39,879 nt of DNA from Phytomonospora endophytica (GTDB lineage: Bacteria > Actinomycetota > Actinomycetes > Mycobacteriales > Micromonosporaceae), in contig NZ_JACHGT010000012.1 in assembly GCF_014202425.1 (NCBI RefSeq), positions 248,131 to 288,009 of the forward strand, written 5' to 3'. How positions within the stretch are numbered: the stretch's first letter is position 1; each line of letters begins with the position of its first letter. The translations under genes were made by a program, and so were the position numbers. This document shows, piece after piece, positions 1 to 9,691 of the stretch. The notes below the pieces were generated by a model, which ran no database searches, was not told the origin of the DNA, and worked only from the letters and a program-made list of their open reading frames with translations.

Positions 1-21
1 GCCTGAAGGTGAAGGCGCGCG

Positions 22-160
22 GTGCGAAGCCAGCACGGATACGCGCATGGCGCGAAGCCAGCGCCGATGCGCGCGGGTGAAGGCCCCTGGGTGCGAAACC
101 AGCACGGGCTGCGGGTAAACGTCCGAGGCCAGCCGGGGCGCGTGGGTGCGAGGCCAGCCA
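22..160. repeat. Cluster of short hairpin repeats with a conserved GAAGCCA loop
   Basis: At least three units share a loop of GAAGCCA or GAAACCA closed by complementary arms: GTGC/GCAC at 22-36, GGCGC/GCGCC at 49-65 and GTGC/GCAC at 91-105. Two decayed copies (GAGGCCA core) lie near 121-137 and 146-160. The arms change in pairs between copies while the loop stays, which suggests a selected RNA or DNA hairpin. The rest of 1-285 is C-rich and holds no gene I can support; an open frame through it continuous with the downstream gene is low-complexity and has no protein-like character. Confidence 0.5.
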
Positions 161-285
161 GCGCGCGCGAGCGCGCGAGCGCAACGCCACCGCGAGGCGC
201 GGCCCCGCCAGCCCCGCCCACCCCGCACGCACTCCGCCCACCCACCCCACCCCCCGCCCACCCCTCCCCGCCCTACACTCCCCAG

Positions 286-1938
286 ATGGGCGGATTCCGA
301 CTCAGCGTCGACTACGGCACCTCGCACACCGTCGCCGTCCTCGCCGAGCCCGGCGGCCGCACCCGTCCCCTGCTCTTCGACGGCTCGCCGTTGCTGCCCT
401 CGACCGTCGCCGCCCACGACGGTCATTTACTGACCGGCGCCGAGGCCCTTCGCGCGGCGCGGACGACTCCGGCCGCCACCGAGCCGAATCCGAAGCGCCG
501 CATCACCGACGGCGACGTCCTCCTCGGCGGGCGCTCCTACCCGGTCACCGCACTGATCGCGGCGACCTTCCGCACGGTCTCCGATGAGGCGCGGCGCGTC
601 GCCGGGCACCGCCCCGCGCTCACCGTCACGCATCCGGCGGGCTGGGGCGCTTCGCGGCGCGGGGTGCTCGCCGCGGCGGTCGCGTCCGCCGGGTACGACA
701 CCGCCGCCTACGTCCCCGAGCCGGTCGCCGCCGCCCGCTTCTTCACCGCGCGGTCCGGCGTCCCGGTGGGCGCGCACCTCGTGGTCTACGACCTCGGCGC
801 CGGGACCTGCGACGTCGCCGTCCTCCGGCGCACCGGCGACGGCTTCGACGTCGTCGGCGTCGGCGGGCTCGACGACGTCGGCGGCCTCGACCTCGACGCC
901 GTTGTCGTCGACGTCCTGGGGCGCGCGGTCGGCGCGACCGGGGAGTGGCGCCGACTGCTCGCGGGCGACAGGCCGCGCGACCGCCACGCGCTGTGGCAGG
1001 AGGCCCGGGAGGCGAAGGAGGCCCTGTCCCGACGGGCGAGCGCGCTCGTGCACGTCCTCGGCCGCGACCTGCCGGTCTCGCGCGAGGACTTCGAGGCGGC
1101 GTCGCGGCCGGTCCTGGACCGCACGGTGGCGCTGACCGGGCAGGTCATCGCGTCGGCGGGGCTCACGAACACCGACGTGTCGGCCGTCTACCTGGTCGGC
1201 GGCGCCAGCCGGGTGCCTCTGGTGGCGACGCTGCTGCACCGGGCGACGGGCATCGCGCCGACGGTGCTCGACCAGCCGGAGCTGGTCGTCGCGGAGGGGG
1301 CGGTGCTCGGCACGGGACCCGCACGAGCGGAAACCCCGCCACCGGACGAAAACCCCACACCCGACCCCCGACCTGCCCCACCTCCGAAGCCGCCGGCCCC
1401 GGCCCCGGCCCCAGCCCCCGCCCCACCCGCCGCCTCGCTGTTCGACTTCACGCCACCGCCCGGCCTGGTGGCCCGGTCGCAGTTGGGCGCCGGCGTTGCC
1501 GTCGTGCTGTTCCTGCTTCCCATCGCCATCACCTTGATCCCCGGCCTGCGCACGGCCGTCATGAACGACCTGCTGCGGACGGAGCTGGGACTCGACCCAC
1601 CCGGCGATGTGATCGCGGTGTTCTCGCCGTGGCTGCTCTGCCTTCTCGTCCAACAGCTGACGCCCAACGGCTCCGGCAAAAGCCGCGTGCGCGTCGACGA
1701 CGAGAGCATCACCGTCGTGCGCGGGGACAAGCCCGAGAAGTACCTCTGGGAACACGTCAATAGCTTCGGCACCGAGAAGGACAGGCTCGTCCTCCACGCC
1801 CTGTCTCCCGCGCCAGGCGGCTCCGGGTTCGTGCCGAAGAAGCTCGTCCTCGGTGATCCCGCCTGGCTGCCCTCGGGCGGCAGGGGGTTCGCGGCCGTGG
1901 TCGAGCGGCGATCGGGCGGCCGCTTCCGCCCCCTGTGA
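286..1938 (+). CDS. Membrane-anchored Hsp70-like ATPase without a substrate-binding domain
   Basis: The first ~345 residues form an Hsp70/actin-type nucleotide-binding domain: phosphate-1 motif VDYGTSHTV (8-16), phosphate-2 [13 protein letters not shown] (168-180) and adenosine motif [11 protein letters not shown] (301-311). Instead of the usual DnaK peptide-binding domain there is a Pro/Ala-rich linker (~350-383), a hydrophobic span (~401-420), a second one (~442-457) and a ~90-residue C-terminal region of unknown fold. The ATG at 286 starts exactly where the Hsp70 homology begins; upstream codons are low-complexity. The family hydrolyses ATP and changes conformation. A role as membrane-tethered chaperone-like or signalling ATPase is inference. 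It is 550 residues long and sits alone, 67 bases before a fumarase gene. Confidence 0.8.
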   Translation: MGGFRLSVDYGTSHTVAVLAEPGGRTRPLLFDGSPLLPSTVAAHDGHLLTGAEALRAARTTPAATEPNPKRRITDGDVLLGGRSYPVTALIAATFRTVSDEARRVAGHRPALTVTHPAGWGASRRGVLAAAVASAGYDTAAYVPEPVAAARFFTARSGVPVGAHLVVYDLGAGTCDVAVLRRTGDGFDVVGVGGLDDVGGLDLDAVVVDVLGRAVGATGEWRRLLAGDRPRDRHALWQEAREAKEALSRRASALVHVLGRDLPVSREDFEAASRPVLDRTVALTGQVIASAGLTNTDVSAVYLVGGASRVPLVATLLHRATGIAPTVLDQPELVVAEGAVLGTGPARAETPPPDENPTPDPRPAPPPKPPAPAPAPAPAPPAASLFDFTPPPGLVARSQLGAGVAVVLFLLPIAITLIPGLRTAVMNDLLRTELGLDPPGDVIAVFSPWLLCLLVQQLTPNGSGKSRVRVDDESITVVRGDKPEKYLWEHVNSFGTEKDRLVLHALSPAPGGSGFVPKKLVLGDPAWLPSGGRGFAAVVERRSGGRFRPL

Positions 1939-2005
1939 CCCCACCCTCCGTGACCCGCCGCACGCCCTGGCCAGGCGGGTGAACGCCGGGACTATCTTGG
2001 TCGTC

Positions 2006-3661
<1,656 letters not shown>

Positions 3662-3677
3662 AACCCTCACGTACCAG

Positions 3678-3705
3678 GGGCCGCGCGGATCCGCGCGGCC
3701 CTTTT
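3678..3705 (+). terminator. Rho-independent terminator after the class I fumarase
   Basis: A 24-base perfect palindrome (GGGCCGCGCGGA arm, 3678-3701) begins 16 bases after the stop codon and is followed by TTTT. This is a textbook intrinsic terminator. Confidence 0.85.
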
Positions 3706-3736
3706 CCGTGCCGCGGCAGCGTTTCCGGCCCCACCG

Positions 3737-3759
3737 GTGTCCTTGCCTGTGATGGACAC
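3737..3759. promoter_or_regulatory. Inverted repeat GTGTCC-N11-GGACAC upstream of the sigma factor
   Basis: A perfect 6-base inverted repeat with an 11-base spacer lies 35-57 bases ahead of the sigma-factor start. It is in the right place for an operator or for overlap with the promoter. The binding protein is unknown. Confidence 0.35.
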
Positions 3760-3793
3760 TTTCCGACGGGAGACGACGTGACCGGGAGCCCGC

Positions 3794-4300
3794 ATGAAAC
3801 CGGCCCATGAGAAGGAGTTCCGCGACTTCACCGCCGCGCAGACGCCCGCCCTGCTGCGGGTGGCCTACCTGCTGACCGGCGACGTCCACCTGGCGCAGGA
3901 TCTGGTGCAGTCGGCGCTGGCGGCGTGCGTGAAGAAGTGGCACCGCATCGACGAGCCCTACGCCTATGTCCGCAAGGCCATGTACCGCTCGCAGTACAAC
4001 GCCTGGCGGAGCCGGGCGCGCAAGCCGGAGTCCATTGTGGATGCTCCGCCGGAGCGTGCGGACCGCGACCACGCCGACGGGGTCGCCGCGCGCCACGATC
4101 TCCGCGCCGCCCTGGCGCGGCTGCCGTACCGGCAGCGGCTGATCGTCGTGCTGCGCCACTACGAGGACCGCTCGGAGGCCGAGATCGCGCGGATGCTCGG
4201 CATCTCGCCGAGCGGCGTCCGAAGCCAGGCCTCGCGCGGGATCGCCGCGCTGCGAAGGATCCACCAGCCGAACGCGACGGGCACGGAGGTGCTGCGATGA
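3794..4300 (+). CDS. SigE-family ECF RNA polymerase sigma factor
   Basis: A 168-residue sigma-70 family protein of the short actinobacterial SigE group. Region 2 spans about residues 12-78 (FTAAQTPALLRVAYLLTGD, then AQDLVQSAL and the WRSRARK end). Region 4 spans about 103-155 (LARLPYRQRLIVVLRHYED, EAEIARMLGISPSGVRSQASR helix-turn-helix). The start ATG is preceded by GGGAG. The stop overlaps the next start as ATGA, so it is translationally coupled to a membrane protein that probably acts as its anti-sigma partner. It directs RNA polymerase to a regulon not visible here. Confidence 0.9.
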   Translation: MKPAHEKEFRDFTAAQTPALLRVAYLLTGDVHLAQDLVQSALAACVKKWHRIDEPYAYVRKAMYRSQYNAWRSRARKPESIVDAPPERADRDHADGVAARHDLRAALARLPYRQRLIVVLRHYEDRSEAEIARMLGISPSGVRSQASRGIAALRRIHQPNATGTEVLR

Positions 4301-5460
4301 GCGACGAGACCATCTCCGAAGGTCTGAAGTCCGTGCCGATGCCCGCCGACCTGGTGCCGCCGCACGGTTTCGCCGACAGCGTGCTCCGCAGACGGGCACG
4401 GGCGCGCGGCACGCGCGCGGTGGTGGCCGTCGTCGCGGTCGTGGCCGTGCTGGCCGGGGCGAGCGCGGCGATCGGCGGTGCGGACCGGTCGGCACCGCCG
4501 GCGGATCCGTATCCGTCGAGTTCGGCGGACACGCTGCCCGATGACGCCGTTCCGCGTCCGGGTGGGGGCCCCAGGGTGATCGAGGCGTTCTCGAACGGCT
4601 GGATGCCTTACCTTCTCGACCAGCGCAGCGGTGAGTACCTGGCCGTTCCGTTCCGTGCCGAAGTCTCGCCCGATGGCGGCCAGGTCGCCGTGTCCGACCT
4701 CGATCGGGGCTTGGGCGTCGCCGGACGGGAGGCCTATCTCGACGGCGGCGAGTCGGCGGTCGCCTGGGTGACCGGCCCGGAGGTGACCGACACCGTGGGC
4801 GGTGTCCGCAGTCTCTGGTCGCCCGATGGGAGCAAGGTCTTCGGCGCGACCGAGGTGGACGCCGGTCTCGGGGACGGGAGCGGACGGCTGGGCACGTTGA
4901 CGAGCTACGACGCGGTGACCGGGCAGCTCGTGGTCACGACGGTCCCGGCGGACTGGAAGGTCACCGGTGTCGTCTGGGCTCCCGACTCCGCGGGGTACGC
5001 GGTCGCGGTGGAGCGGGAGGACGGCCGGACCGAGGTGCGGCACCTGACGTTGGCGGGTGTCGTCGGCGCAACGGTGGAGTTGGACGGTTCGGATGTCATT
5101 CTGGTCGGCTACTCCCCCGACGGCGGTCGTCTGCTCTACGAGAACGGGAGCTGGAACGAGGAGGAGGGGACCGGCGAACGGCAGGCGGTCGTCGCGGACG
5201 CCGCGACCGGGAGGACGGAGCTGACGGCCGGTTTCGAGAACGGCAACGGGCACGGCGCATCGACCGTGGGCTGGCTGGACGACGGCGCCCTCCTGATGGC
5301 GGTCGATCCGTCCCCGGAGGAGCACGGTTTCGTCGTGGTCGACGCCGAGACCGGTGATTTCGGCCCGTCGATTCCCTGGCCGACGGCGGAGAACGTCTCC
5401 GTATGGAGTGTCGGCTCCTCCGCCGGTCTCCCTCCCGAAGCCGCCGATCTCGGTTTCTAG
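4297..5460 (+). CDS. Membrane-anchored beta-propeller-like protein, probable anti-sigma partner
   Basis: 387 residues: a short cytoplasmic N-terminus (1-40, ending in an Arg-rich stretch), one transmembrane helix (41-60) and a long extracytoplasmic part with repeated WSPDGSKVFG, WAPDSAGYAV and YSPDGGRLLY motifs typical of WD40/TolB-like beta-propellers. It starts within the ATGA overlap with the upstream sigma gene. In the SigE family, coupled single-span proteins of this layout are commonly annotated as anti-sigma or signal-sensing partners. I see no zinc HxxxCxxC anti-sigma motif in the N-terminus, so the anti-sigma role rests on context only. Confidence 0.75.
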   Translation: MSDETISEGLKSVPMPADLVPPHGFADSVLRRRARARGTRAVVAVVAVVAVLAGASAAIGGADRSAPPADPYPSSSADTLPDDAVPRPGGGPRVIEAFSNGWMPYLLDQRSGEYLAVPFRAEVSPDGGQVAVSDLDRGLGVAGREAYLDGGESAVAWVTGPEVTDTVGGVRSLWSPDGSKVFGATEVDAGLGDGSGRLGTLTSYDAVTGQLVVTTVPADWKVTGVVWAPDSAGYAVAVEREDGRTEVRHLTLAGVVGATVELDGSDVILVGYSPDGGRLLYENGSWNEEEGTGERQAVVADAATGRTELTAGFENGNGHGASTVGWLDDGALLMAVDPSPEEHGFVVVDAETGDFGPSIPWPTAENVSVWSVGSSAGLPPEAADLGF

Positions 5461-5470
5461 CGTCACCCGT

Positions 5471-5502
5471 CCGGGGACGATCGGCTCACCGATCGTCCCC
5501 GG
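5471..5502 (+). terminator. Hairpin terminator after the sigma-factor operon
   Basis: A perfect 14-base stem (CCGGGGACGATCGG and its complement) with a CTCA loop begins 10 bases after the stop. There is no clear T-run, as is common for actinobacterial terminators. Confidence 0.7.
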
Positions 5503-5531
5503 TCCTCGCGCCGTCGGCGTACCCTGCCTTG

Positions 5532-5888
5532 ATGGACCGCGAACGCCTGATCGAGCTGCTCGACCTCGACTCCCCCGACCTCGCCGTCGCGACGTGCCGG
5601 CGCGGCCTGGTGGACGGCGCGGAGTTCGCCGTGTACGAGGAGACCGTCCCCGCGCACAATCTCGCGTCGACCTACGCGCGGCGGGCGCGGTCGATCGCGA
5701 AGCTGGGCCTGGACTCCCTGGGCTTCCCCGCCTCCGTGGAGCGGCTGTCGGGCCTGCCGGAGGGGACTCCGCTGCGGCTCGGGCACATCGCCGTCGACGA
5801 CCCGCCGTACTCCTTCATCGTCTTCCTCGACAAGCGCGCGACGGAGGTCTTCGGCTGCGTCGGCGTGACCCGCACCGAAGGCGAGTAG
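5532..5888 (+). CDS. Hypothetical protein, 118 residues
   Basis: I do not recognise this family. The product is soluble, with an acidic helical N-terminus (MDRERLIELLDLDSPD) and a C-terminal half that reads like a small alpha/beta fold (RLGHIAVDDPPYSFIVFLDK, EVFGCVGV). It has no signal peptide, membrane segment or metal motif. The ATG at 5532 follows the terminator of the preceding operon. The gene converges directly on a MarR gene with no space between the two stop codons. GC pattern and third-position bias support real coding. Confidence 0.65.
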   Translation: MDRERLIELLDLDSPDLAVATCRRGLVDGAEFAVYEETVPAHNLASTYARRARSIAKLGLDSLGFPASVERLSGLPEGTPLRLGHIAVDDPPYSFIVFLDKRATEVFGCVGVTRTEGE

Positions 5889-6338
5889 TCACTCCAGTCC
5901 GGCGACGAAGCGCGTGAGCAGCCCGGCGAAGGTCTCACGCTCCTCGGCGGTCCAGCCCGCCGTGGCCCGGCGCATCGCGCCCTGGCGGGCGACGTGTGCG
6001 CGGTCGACGACGTCCCGCCCGGCTTCGGTGAGCACCAGCAGGGTCCGGCGCCCGTCGGCCTGGTCGGCCTCCCTGCGGACGTAACCGGCCTCGACGGCGC
6101 CCGCGACGAGTTTGCTGGCGCGCGGCTGGTCGACCGACAGCGCCGAGGCCACCTCGCGCACGCCGACGGCCTCGTCCCCGGCGGCCTCGATCACGTCGAG
6201 GACGTCGAAGTTCGCGCCCAGCGCGGTGGGCGCGTCGGCGAGCTCGCGTTTCATCAGCGCGCGCCGGCGCTGTGACCGCCGGATCTCGATCATGGCGCGT
6301 TCCAGGCTTCCGATGACCTCGGTCTCCTTGCGGCCCAT
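5889..6338 (-). CDS. MarR-family transcriptional regulator
   Basis: A winged helix-turn-helix regulator of 149 residues: VREVASALSVDQPRASKLVAGAVEAGYV is the recognition region and EADQADGRRTLLVLTEAG is the wing. The ATG at 6338 is chosen because GGGAG lies 4-8 bases before it; an in-frame TTG at 6365 and an ATG at 6353 lack a comparable ribosome site. It is divergent from a second MarR-like gene across a 61-base gap with repeated ACAACTA elements, so it probably represses itself and that gene. The ligand is unknown. Confidence 0.85.
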   Translation of the reverse strand: MGRKETEVIGSLERAMIEIRRSQRRRALMKRELADAPTALGANFDVLDVIEAAGDEAVGVREVASALSVDQPRASKLVAGAVEAGYVRREADQADGRRTLLVLTEAGRDVVDRAHVARQGAMRRATAGWTAEERETFAGLLTRFVAGLE

Positions 6339-6361
6339 CGTGCTCCCATGCATAATCAGAG

Positions 6362-6390
6362 ACAACTACATGTCATAGAACAACTATATG
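6362..6390. promoter_or_regulatory. Direct repeats ACAACTAyATG between two divergent MarR genes
   Basis: ACAACTACATG (6362-6372) and ACAACTATATG (6380-6390) are spaced 18 bases apart in an unusually AT-rich gap. The repeat places two sites close to two helical turns apart. They overlap the leaders of both genes and are the likely operator for one or both MarR proteins. Confidence 0.55.
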
Positions 6391-6399
6391 GAGCTCATC

Positions 6400-6825
6400 A
6401 TGGAACGCAAGCCGATCGGCTACTGGCTCAAGCACCTCGACAACCTCATCACCACCAGTTTCGACGAGGTCTTCGGCCGCCGGGGACTCGGGCGCCGCCA
6501 TTGGCAGGTGCTCACCTCCCTCACCCGCGGCCCGGCCTCGCACGACGAGCTGTCCCGGCGCCTCACGCCGTTCTGGGAGGAGGGCGCGATGACCCTCGAC
6601 GAGACCACCGGCCTCCTCCTCGACCGCGGCTGGATCGCCCGCGAAGACGACGGCTACCGCCTCACCGAGGACGGCCGCGCCGTCCAGGCCGCACTGCGAG
6701 CCGAAAGCGACGCAACCCGGGACCTGTTGACCGCCAACATGACCACCGACGACTACGACACCGTCGTCGACGGCCTCGCCCGCATGGCCGCCAACCTGGA
6801 GTCACGACCCGCACCTACCCCGTGA
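6400..6825 (+). CDS. MarR-like winged-helix regulator
   Basis: 141 residues with a MarR layout: an N-terminal dimerisation helix (YWLKHLDNLITTSFDEVF), a helix-turn-helix (RHWQVLTSLTRGPASHDELSRRL) and a wing (GWIAREDDGYRLTEDG). GGAG at 6390-6393 sets the ATG at 6400; an in-frame ATG at 6388 overlaps that site. It is divergent from another MarR gene and is followed 42 bases later by fumC on the same strand. Whether fumC is co-transcribed is uncertain. Related actinobacterial proteins are small MarR-like regulators of unknown ligand. Confidence 0.8.
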   Translation: MERKPIGYWLKHLDNLITTSFDEVFGRRGLGRRHWQVLTSLTRGPASHDELSRRLTPFWEEGAMTLDETTGLLLDRGWIAREDDGYRLTEDGRAVQAALRAESDATRDLLTANMTTDDYDTVVDGLARMAANLESRPAPTP

Positions 6826-6867
6826 GCCCGCTCATACCGCCCCGGATCGACCGCCGCGTGCGGCACG

Positions 6868-8268
6868 ATGGACCGCATGAGCGGTGACGAAGACGTACGC
6901 ATCGAACACGACACGATGGGCGAGGTCAAGGTCCCGGCGTGGGCCGCCTGGCGCGCCCAGACCCAGCGCGCGGTGGAGAACTTCCCCATCTCCGGCCAGC
7001 GCCTCGACCACTCGCTGATCGCCGCGCTCGCCCGCGTGAAGTCGGCCGCGGCGACCGTCAACGCCGAACTGTCGGTCCTCGAACCCGACATGGCCGAGGC
7101 GATCGCCGCGTCCGCCGACGAGGTGGCCGCGGGCACCTACGACGAGCACTTCCCCGTCGACGTGTTCCAGACCGGCTCGGGCACGTCGAGCAACATGAAC
7201 GCCAACGAGGTCATCGCGACCTTGGCCACGGCTCGCCTCGGGCGGCCCGTGCACCCCAACGACCACGTGAACGCCTCCCAGTCGAGCAACGACGTGTTCC
7301 CCTCGGCGATGCACCTCGCGGCCGTCGACACCTCCGTGCACAAACTGATCCCCGCGCTCAACACCCTCGCCGACTCACTCGGCGCCAAGGCGACCGAGTG
7401 GGCCGAGGTGGTCAAGTCGGGACGCACGCACCTCATGGACGCCACGCCCGTCACGCTCGGGCAGGAGTTCTCCGGGTACGCCGCGCAGGTCCGTTACGGC
7501 GTCGAACGGATCCAGTCGGCGCTGCCGAGGGTCGCCGAACTCGCGCTTGGCGGCACGGCCGTCGGTACGGGCGTGAACACGCCGACCGGCTTCGCCGCGC
7601 GGACGATCGAGCTGATCGCCTCGCGCACCGGGCTGCCGGTCGTCGAGGCCCGCAACCACTTCGAGGCGCAGGGCGCGCGCGACGCCCTGGTCGAGCTGTC
7701 CGGCCAGCTGCGCACCATCGCCATCGGACTGTCCAAAGTGGCCAACGACATCCGCTGGATGGGTTCGGGCCCGCGCGCCGGGCTCGCCGAACTGCGCCTC
7801 CCCGACCTCCAGCCGGGATCGAGCATCATGCCCGGCAAGGTCAACCCGGTGCTGTGCGAGGCCGTCCGGCAGGTCGCCGCGCAGGTCGTCGGCAACGACG
7901 CGGCCATCGGCTTCGCCGGCGCGGCCGGCGACTTCGAGCTCAACGTGATGCTGCCGGTCATCGCCCGCAACCTCCTGGAGTCGATCAACCTGCTGGCCAA
8001 CGTTTCGCGCGTCTTCGCCGAACGCTGCGTCCAGGGCCTTGAGGCCAATGTGGACCGCGCCCGGGAGTACGCCGAAGGCTCACCGTCGATCGTGACGCCC
8101 CTCAACCGCGTCCTCGGCTACGAGGAGGCCGCGGCGATCGCGAAGCAGGCCCTCGCCGAACGCAAGACGATCCGCGCGGTCGTCATCGAACGCGGGCACG
8201 TCGCCGAGGGCCGCCTCACCGAGAAGGAACTCGACGAGGCCCTCGACGTCCTCGACATGACGCGCTAG
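6868..8268 (+). CDS. fumC: Fumarate hydratase, class II
   Basis: The cofactor-free, oxygen-stable fumarase of the TCA cycle, a homotetramer of the fumarase/aspartase superfamily. The conserved segments are intact: [13 protein letters not shown] (103-115), [14 protein letters not shown] (129-142), [11 protein letters not shown] with catalytic-site His188, and the signature [10 protein letters not shown] (317-326). At 466 residues it is full length. The start is ambiguous between ATG 6868 and ATG 6877; the weak GATGGA before 6877 favours the latter slightly. It ends in a GAAA-loop hairpin shared with the converging thioredoxin-like gene. An unrelated Fe-S class I fumarase is encoded ~3.2 kb upstream. 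Confidence 0.95.
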   Translation: MDRMSGDEDVRIEHDTMGEVKVPAWAAWRAQTQRAVENFPISGQRLDHSLIAALARVKSAAATVNAELSVLEPDMAEAIAASADEVAAGTYDEHFPVDVFQTGSGTSSNMNANEVIATLATARLGRPVHPNDHVNASQSSNDVFPSAMHLAAVDTSVHKLIPALNTLADSLGAKATEWAEVVKSGRTHLMDATPVTLGQEFSGYAAQVRYGVERIQSALPRVAELALGGTAVGTGVNTPTGFAARTIELIASRTGLPVVEARNHFEAQGARDALVELSGQLRTIAIGLSKVANDIRWMGSGPRAGLAELRLPDLQPGSSIMPGKVNPVLCEAVRQVAAQVVGNDAAIGFAGAAGDFELNVMLPVIARNLLESINLLANVSRVFAERCVQGLEANVDRAREYAEGSPSIVTPLNRVLGYEEAAAIAKQALAERKTIRAVVIERGHVAEGRLTEKELDEALDVLDMTR

Positions 8269-8275
8269 ACACCCG

Positions 8276-8299
8276 GTGAGGGGCGGAAACGCCCCTCAC
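8276..8299. terminator. Bidirectional hairpin between fumC and the secretion cassette
   Basis: A perfect 10-base stem (GTGAGGGGCG / CGCCCCTCAC) is closed by a stable GAAA tetraloop. It lies between two converging genes and overlaps the stop codon of the minus-strand gene. There is no T-run. Confidence 0.7.
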
Positions 8300-8619
8300 T
8301 CCTCGGACAGCAGCTCACCGACGTCGGCGATGATCCGCTTCGCCGGACGCACCCCCAGCCACACCCGCTCCAGGACACCGTCCTTGAGCAGGATCAGCGT
8401 CGGCAGCCGCGTCACGCCCCACTTGGCCACGATCTCCGGGCACTCCGGAACGTTGACCACGGCGACCTCCACCTTCCCCCCGAGCACGCGGTCGACCTCG
8501 GCCATGACCCCGCCGAGGGCCTTGCTCGGCCCGTCGTCGGGCGCCCCGAAGGCGATCAGGACCGGCACGTCGGGGGTGAGCACGTCACGGTCGTAGGAGC
8601 GGTCCGTCATCAGGATCAC
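8296..8619 (-). CDS. Thioredoxin-fold protein lacking the CxxC active site
   Basis: 107 residues with a clear thioredoxin framework: strand VPVLIAFGA, the central VEVAVVNV strand and the cis-proline segment GVTRLPTLILLKDG. Where thioredoxin has WCGPC this protein has GAPDDGPSK, so it cannot do dithiol chemistry. The GTG at 8619 overlaps the upstream stop as GTGA and has GAGGAG five bases before it. It is the last gene of the type VII secretion cassette. A binding, scaffold or immunity-accessory role is inference. Confidence 0.8.
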   Translation of the reverse strand: MILMTDRSYDRDVLTPDVPVLIAFGAPDDGPSKALGGVMAEVDRVLGGKVEVAVVNVPECPEIVAKWGVTRLPTLILLKDGVLERVWLGVRPAKRIIADVGELLSEE

Positions 8620-8942
8620 AGCTGCTCCTCCTCGACCCGCTTCCACTCCACGCGGGTCCGCCACACGTTGTCGCCGTTGAGGTAGCTCAAGAACACCTCG
8701 ACGACCTCGTCGATCGGACGGCCGTCGGCCGCCGCGTAGTGGCGCTCGGCCGAACCGTCGCGGAACTCCAGATCCCAGAACTCGCCGACGAACTCGCTCG
8801 GCATCGCCATGACGTAGTACTGCTCGGACCGGTCGAGTGAGACGTACTGCTCGTTCGCGGAGGCCATGCTGCGCAGGACCTGCTCGACACGGCTCGCCGG
8901 CGGGCCCTCGATCGACGTGTGGCCGCCGATGTCGAGACGCAT
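8616..8942 (-). CDS. Small conserved hypothetical, candidate immunity or accessory protein
   Basis: 108 residues, soluble and acidic. The core EFWDLEFRDGSAERHYAA followed by EVVEVFLSYLNGDNVWRTRVEW looks like a recurrent small actinobacterial protein family that I cannot name. It starts one base into the upstream stop (TGATG) and its own stop overlaps the thioredoxin-fold gene, so all three are translationally coupled. Position after a toxin gene makes it a candidate immunity protein, but the intervening 245-residue gene is an equal candidate. Confidence 0.65.
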   Translation of the reverse strand: MRLDIGGHTSIEGPPASRVEQVLRSMASANEQYVSLDRSEQYYVMAMPSEFVGEFWDLEFRDGSAERHYAAADGRPIDEVVEVFLSYLNGDNVWRTRVEWKRVEEEQL

Positions 8943-9679
8943 CAGGCATCACCCTCGGTCAGATAGCGCTCCGCCCAGGCCCGCGCGTCCTCGGCCGACA
9001 TGCGCGCCTCGCCACCGTCGATGACGTAGCCGTCGTCGTCGCAGGTGATGGTGCGCAGTTCGCCGCGGAAGTTCTCCGCCTCGATGAAGGACTTGCGGCT
9101 GCCCTCGGCCATCGCGGCCAGCTCGTCGAAGAAGAAGTCCGGCTTGGTCAGCAGGCGCTCGTCGCCGACGGTGTGCGAGTGGCCGTTGTCGAAACGCATC
9201 TTGAGGAAGGGCATGGGCTCGCGCTTGGGGTTGGCGGCGTCGAGCATCCGCAGGCGCGAGTAGGCCTCGGGTTCGGTCTCGGCGCCGGAGAACTCGTTGC
9301 GCCAGCCGGGGAACACCAGGTAGGTGACGGCGCTGATCTCGGGCCGGTCCTTGTTCGCCTCGGCCACGGCCGGGATGACCGCGCCGACCGAGTCGAAGCC
9401 GTGCCCGGCGACGTCGAAGCCCTCGACGTGCGCCATCGGCGCGGCGGCCAGCAGCGCCGACTCGTTGTGCCGCGCGAAGGACAGCACGTCGCGCACGAGC
9501 GCGGCCGGGTAAGTGTCGCGGCAGGTCATCTGGAACACCGAGCGCCCATCCGAGCTCAGCGCGACCGTATAGGTGAACCAGCCGCCGCCGATGGACCAGT
9601 ACCAGACCTTTTCCAGGTCCGGAAACGGTGCCACATCTTCGATCTCGGCGATCTTGCCGGCGATATCCACTTCGGACAC
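8942..9679 (-). CDS. Hypothetical protein next to the toxin gene, candidate immunity protein
   Basis: 245 residues, unrecognised. It is soluble with no signal peptide. It contains aromatic-rich N-terminal strands (VWYWSIGGGWFTYTVAL), a central TYLVFPGWRNEFSG region and an acidic C-terminus (ITCDDDGYVIDGG). The start is a GTG at 9679, with a GGAGGGG ribosome site just upstream, 12 bases after the nuclease-toxin stop. In polymorphic-toxin loci the gene immediately 3' of the toxin usually encodes the cognate immunity protein; that is the basis of this call, not sequence similarity. Confidence 0.6.
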   Translation of the reverse strand: MSEVDIAGKIAEIEDVAPFPDLEKVWYWSIGGGWFTYTVALSSDGRSVFQMTCRDTYPAALVRDVLSFARHNESALLAAAPMAHVEGFDVAGHGFDSVGAVIPAVAEANKDRPEISAVTYLVFPGWRNEFSGAETEPEAYSRLRMLDAANPKREPMPFLKMRFDNGHSHTVGDERLLTKPDFFFDELAAMAEGSRKSFIEAENFRGELRTITCDDDGYVIDGGEARMSAEDARAWAERYLTEGDA

Positions 9680-9691
9680 TGCCCCTCCGTT

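Noticed and set aside
22-160. CRISPR array
   Set aside because: The repeated units are about 15 bases, unevenly spaced and degenerate, with no uniform spacers and no cas genes.
22-285. N-terminal extension of the Hsp70-like protein
   Set aside because: The 88 upstream codons are Pro/Arg-rich and overlap the hairpin repeats; the Hsp70 fold begins exactly at the ATG at 286.
6339-6365. Upstream TTG start for the first MarR gene
   Set aside because: The ATG at 6338 has a clear GGGAG at good spacing; the extra nine residues would also run into the operator region.
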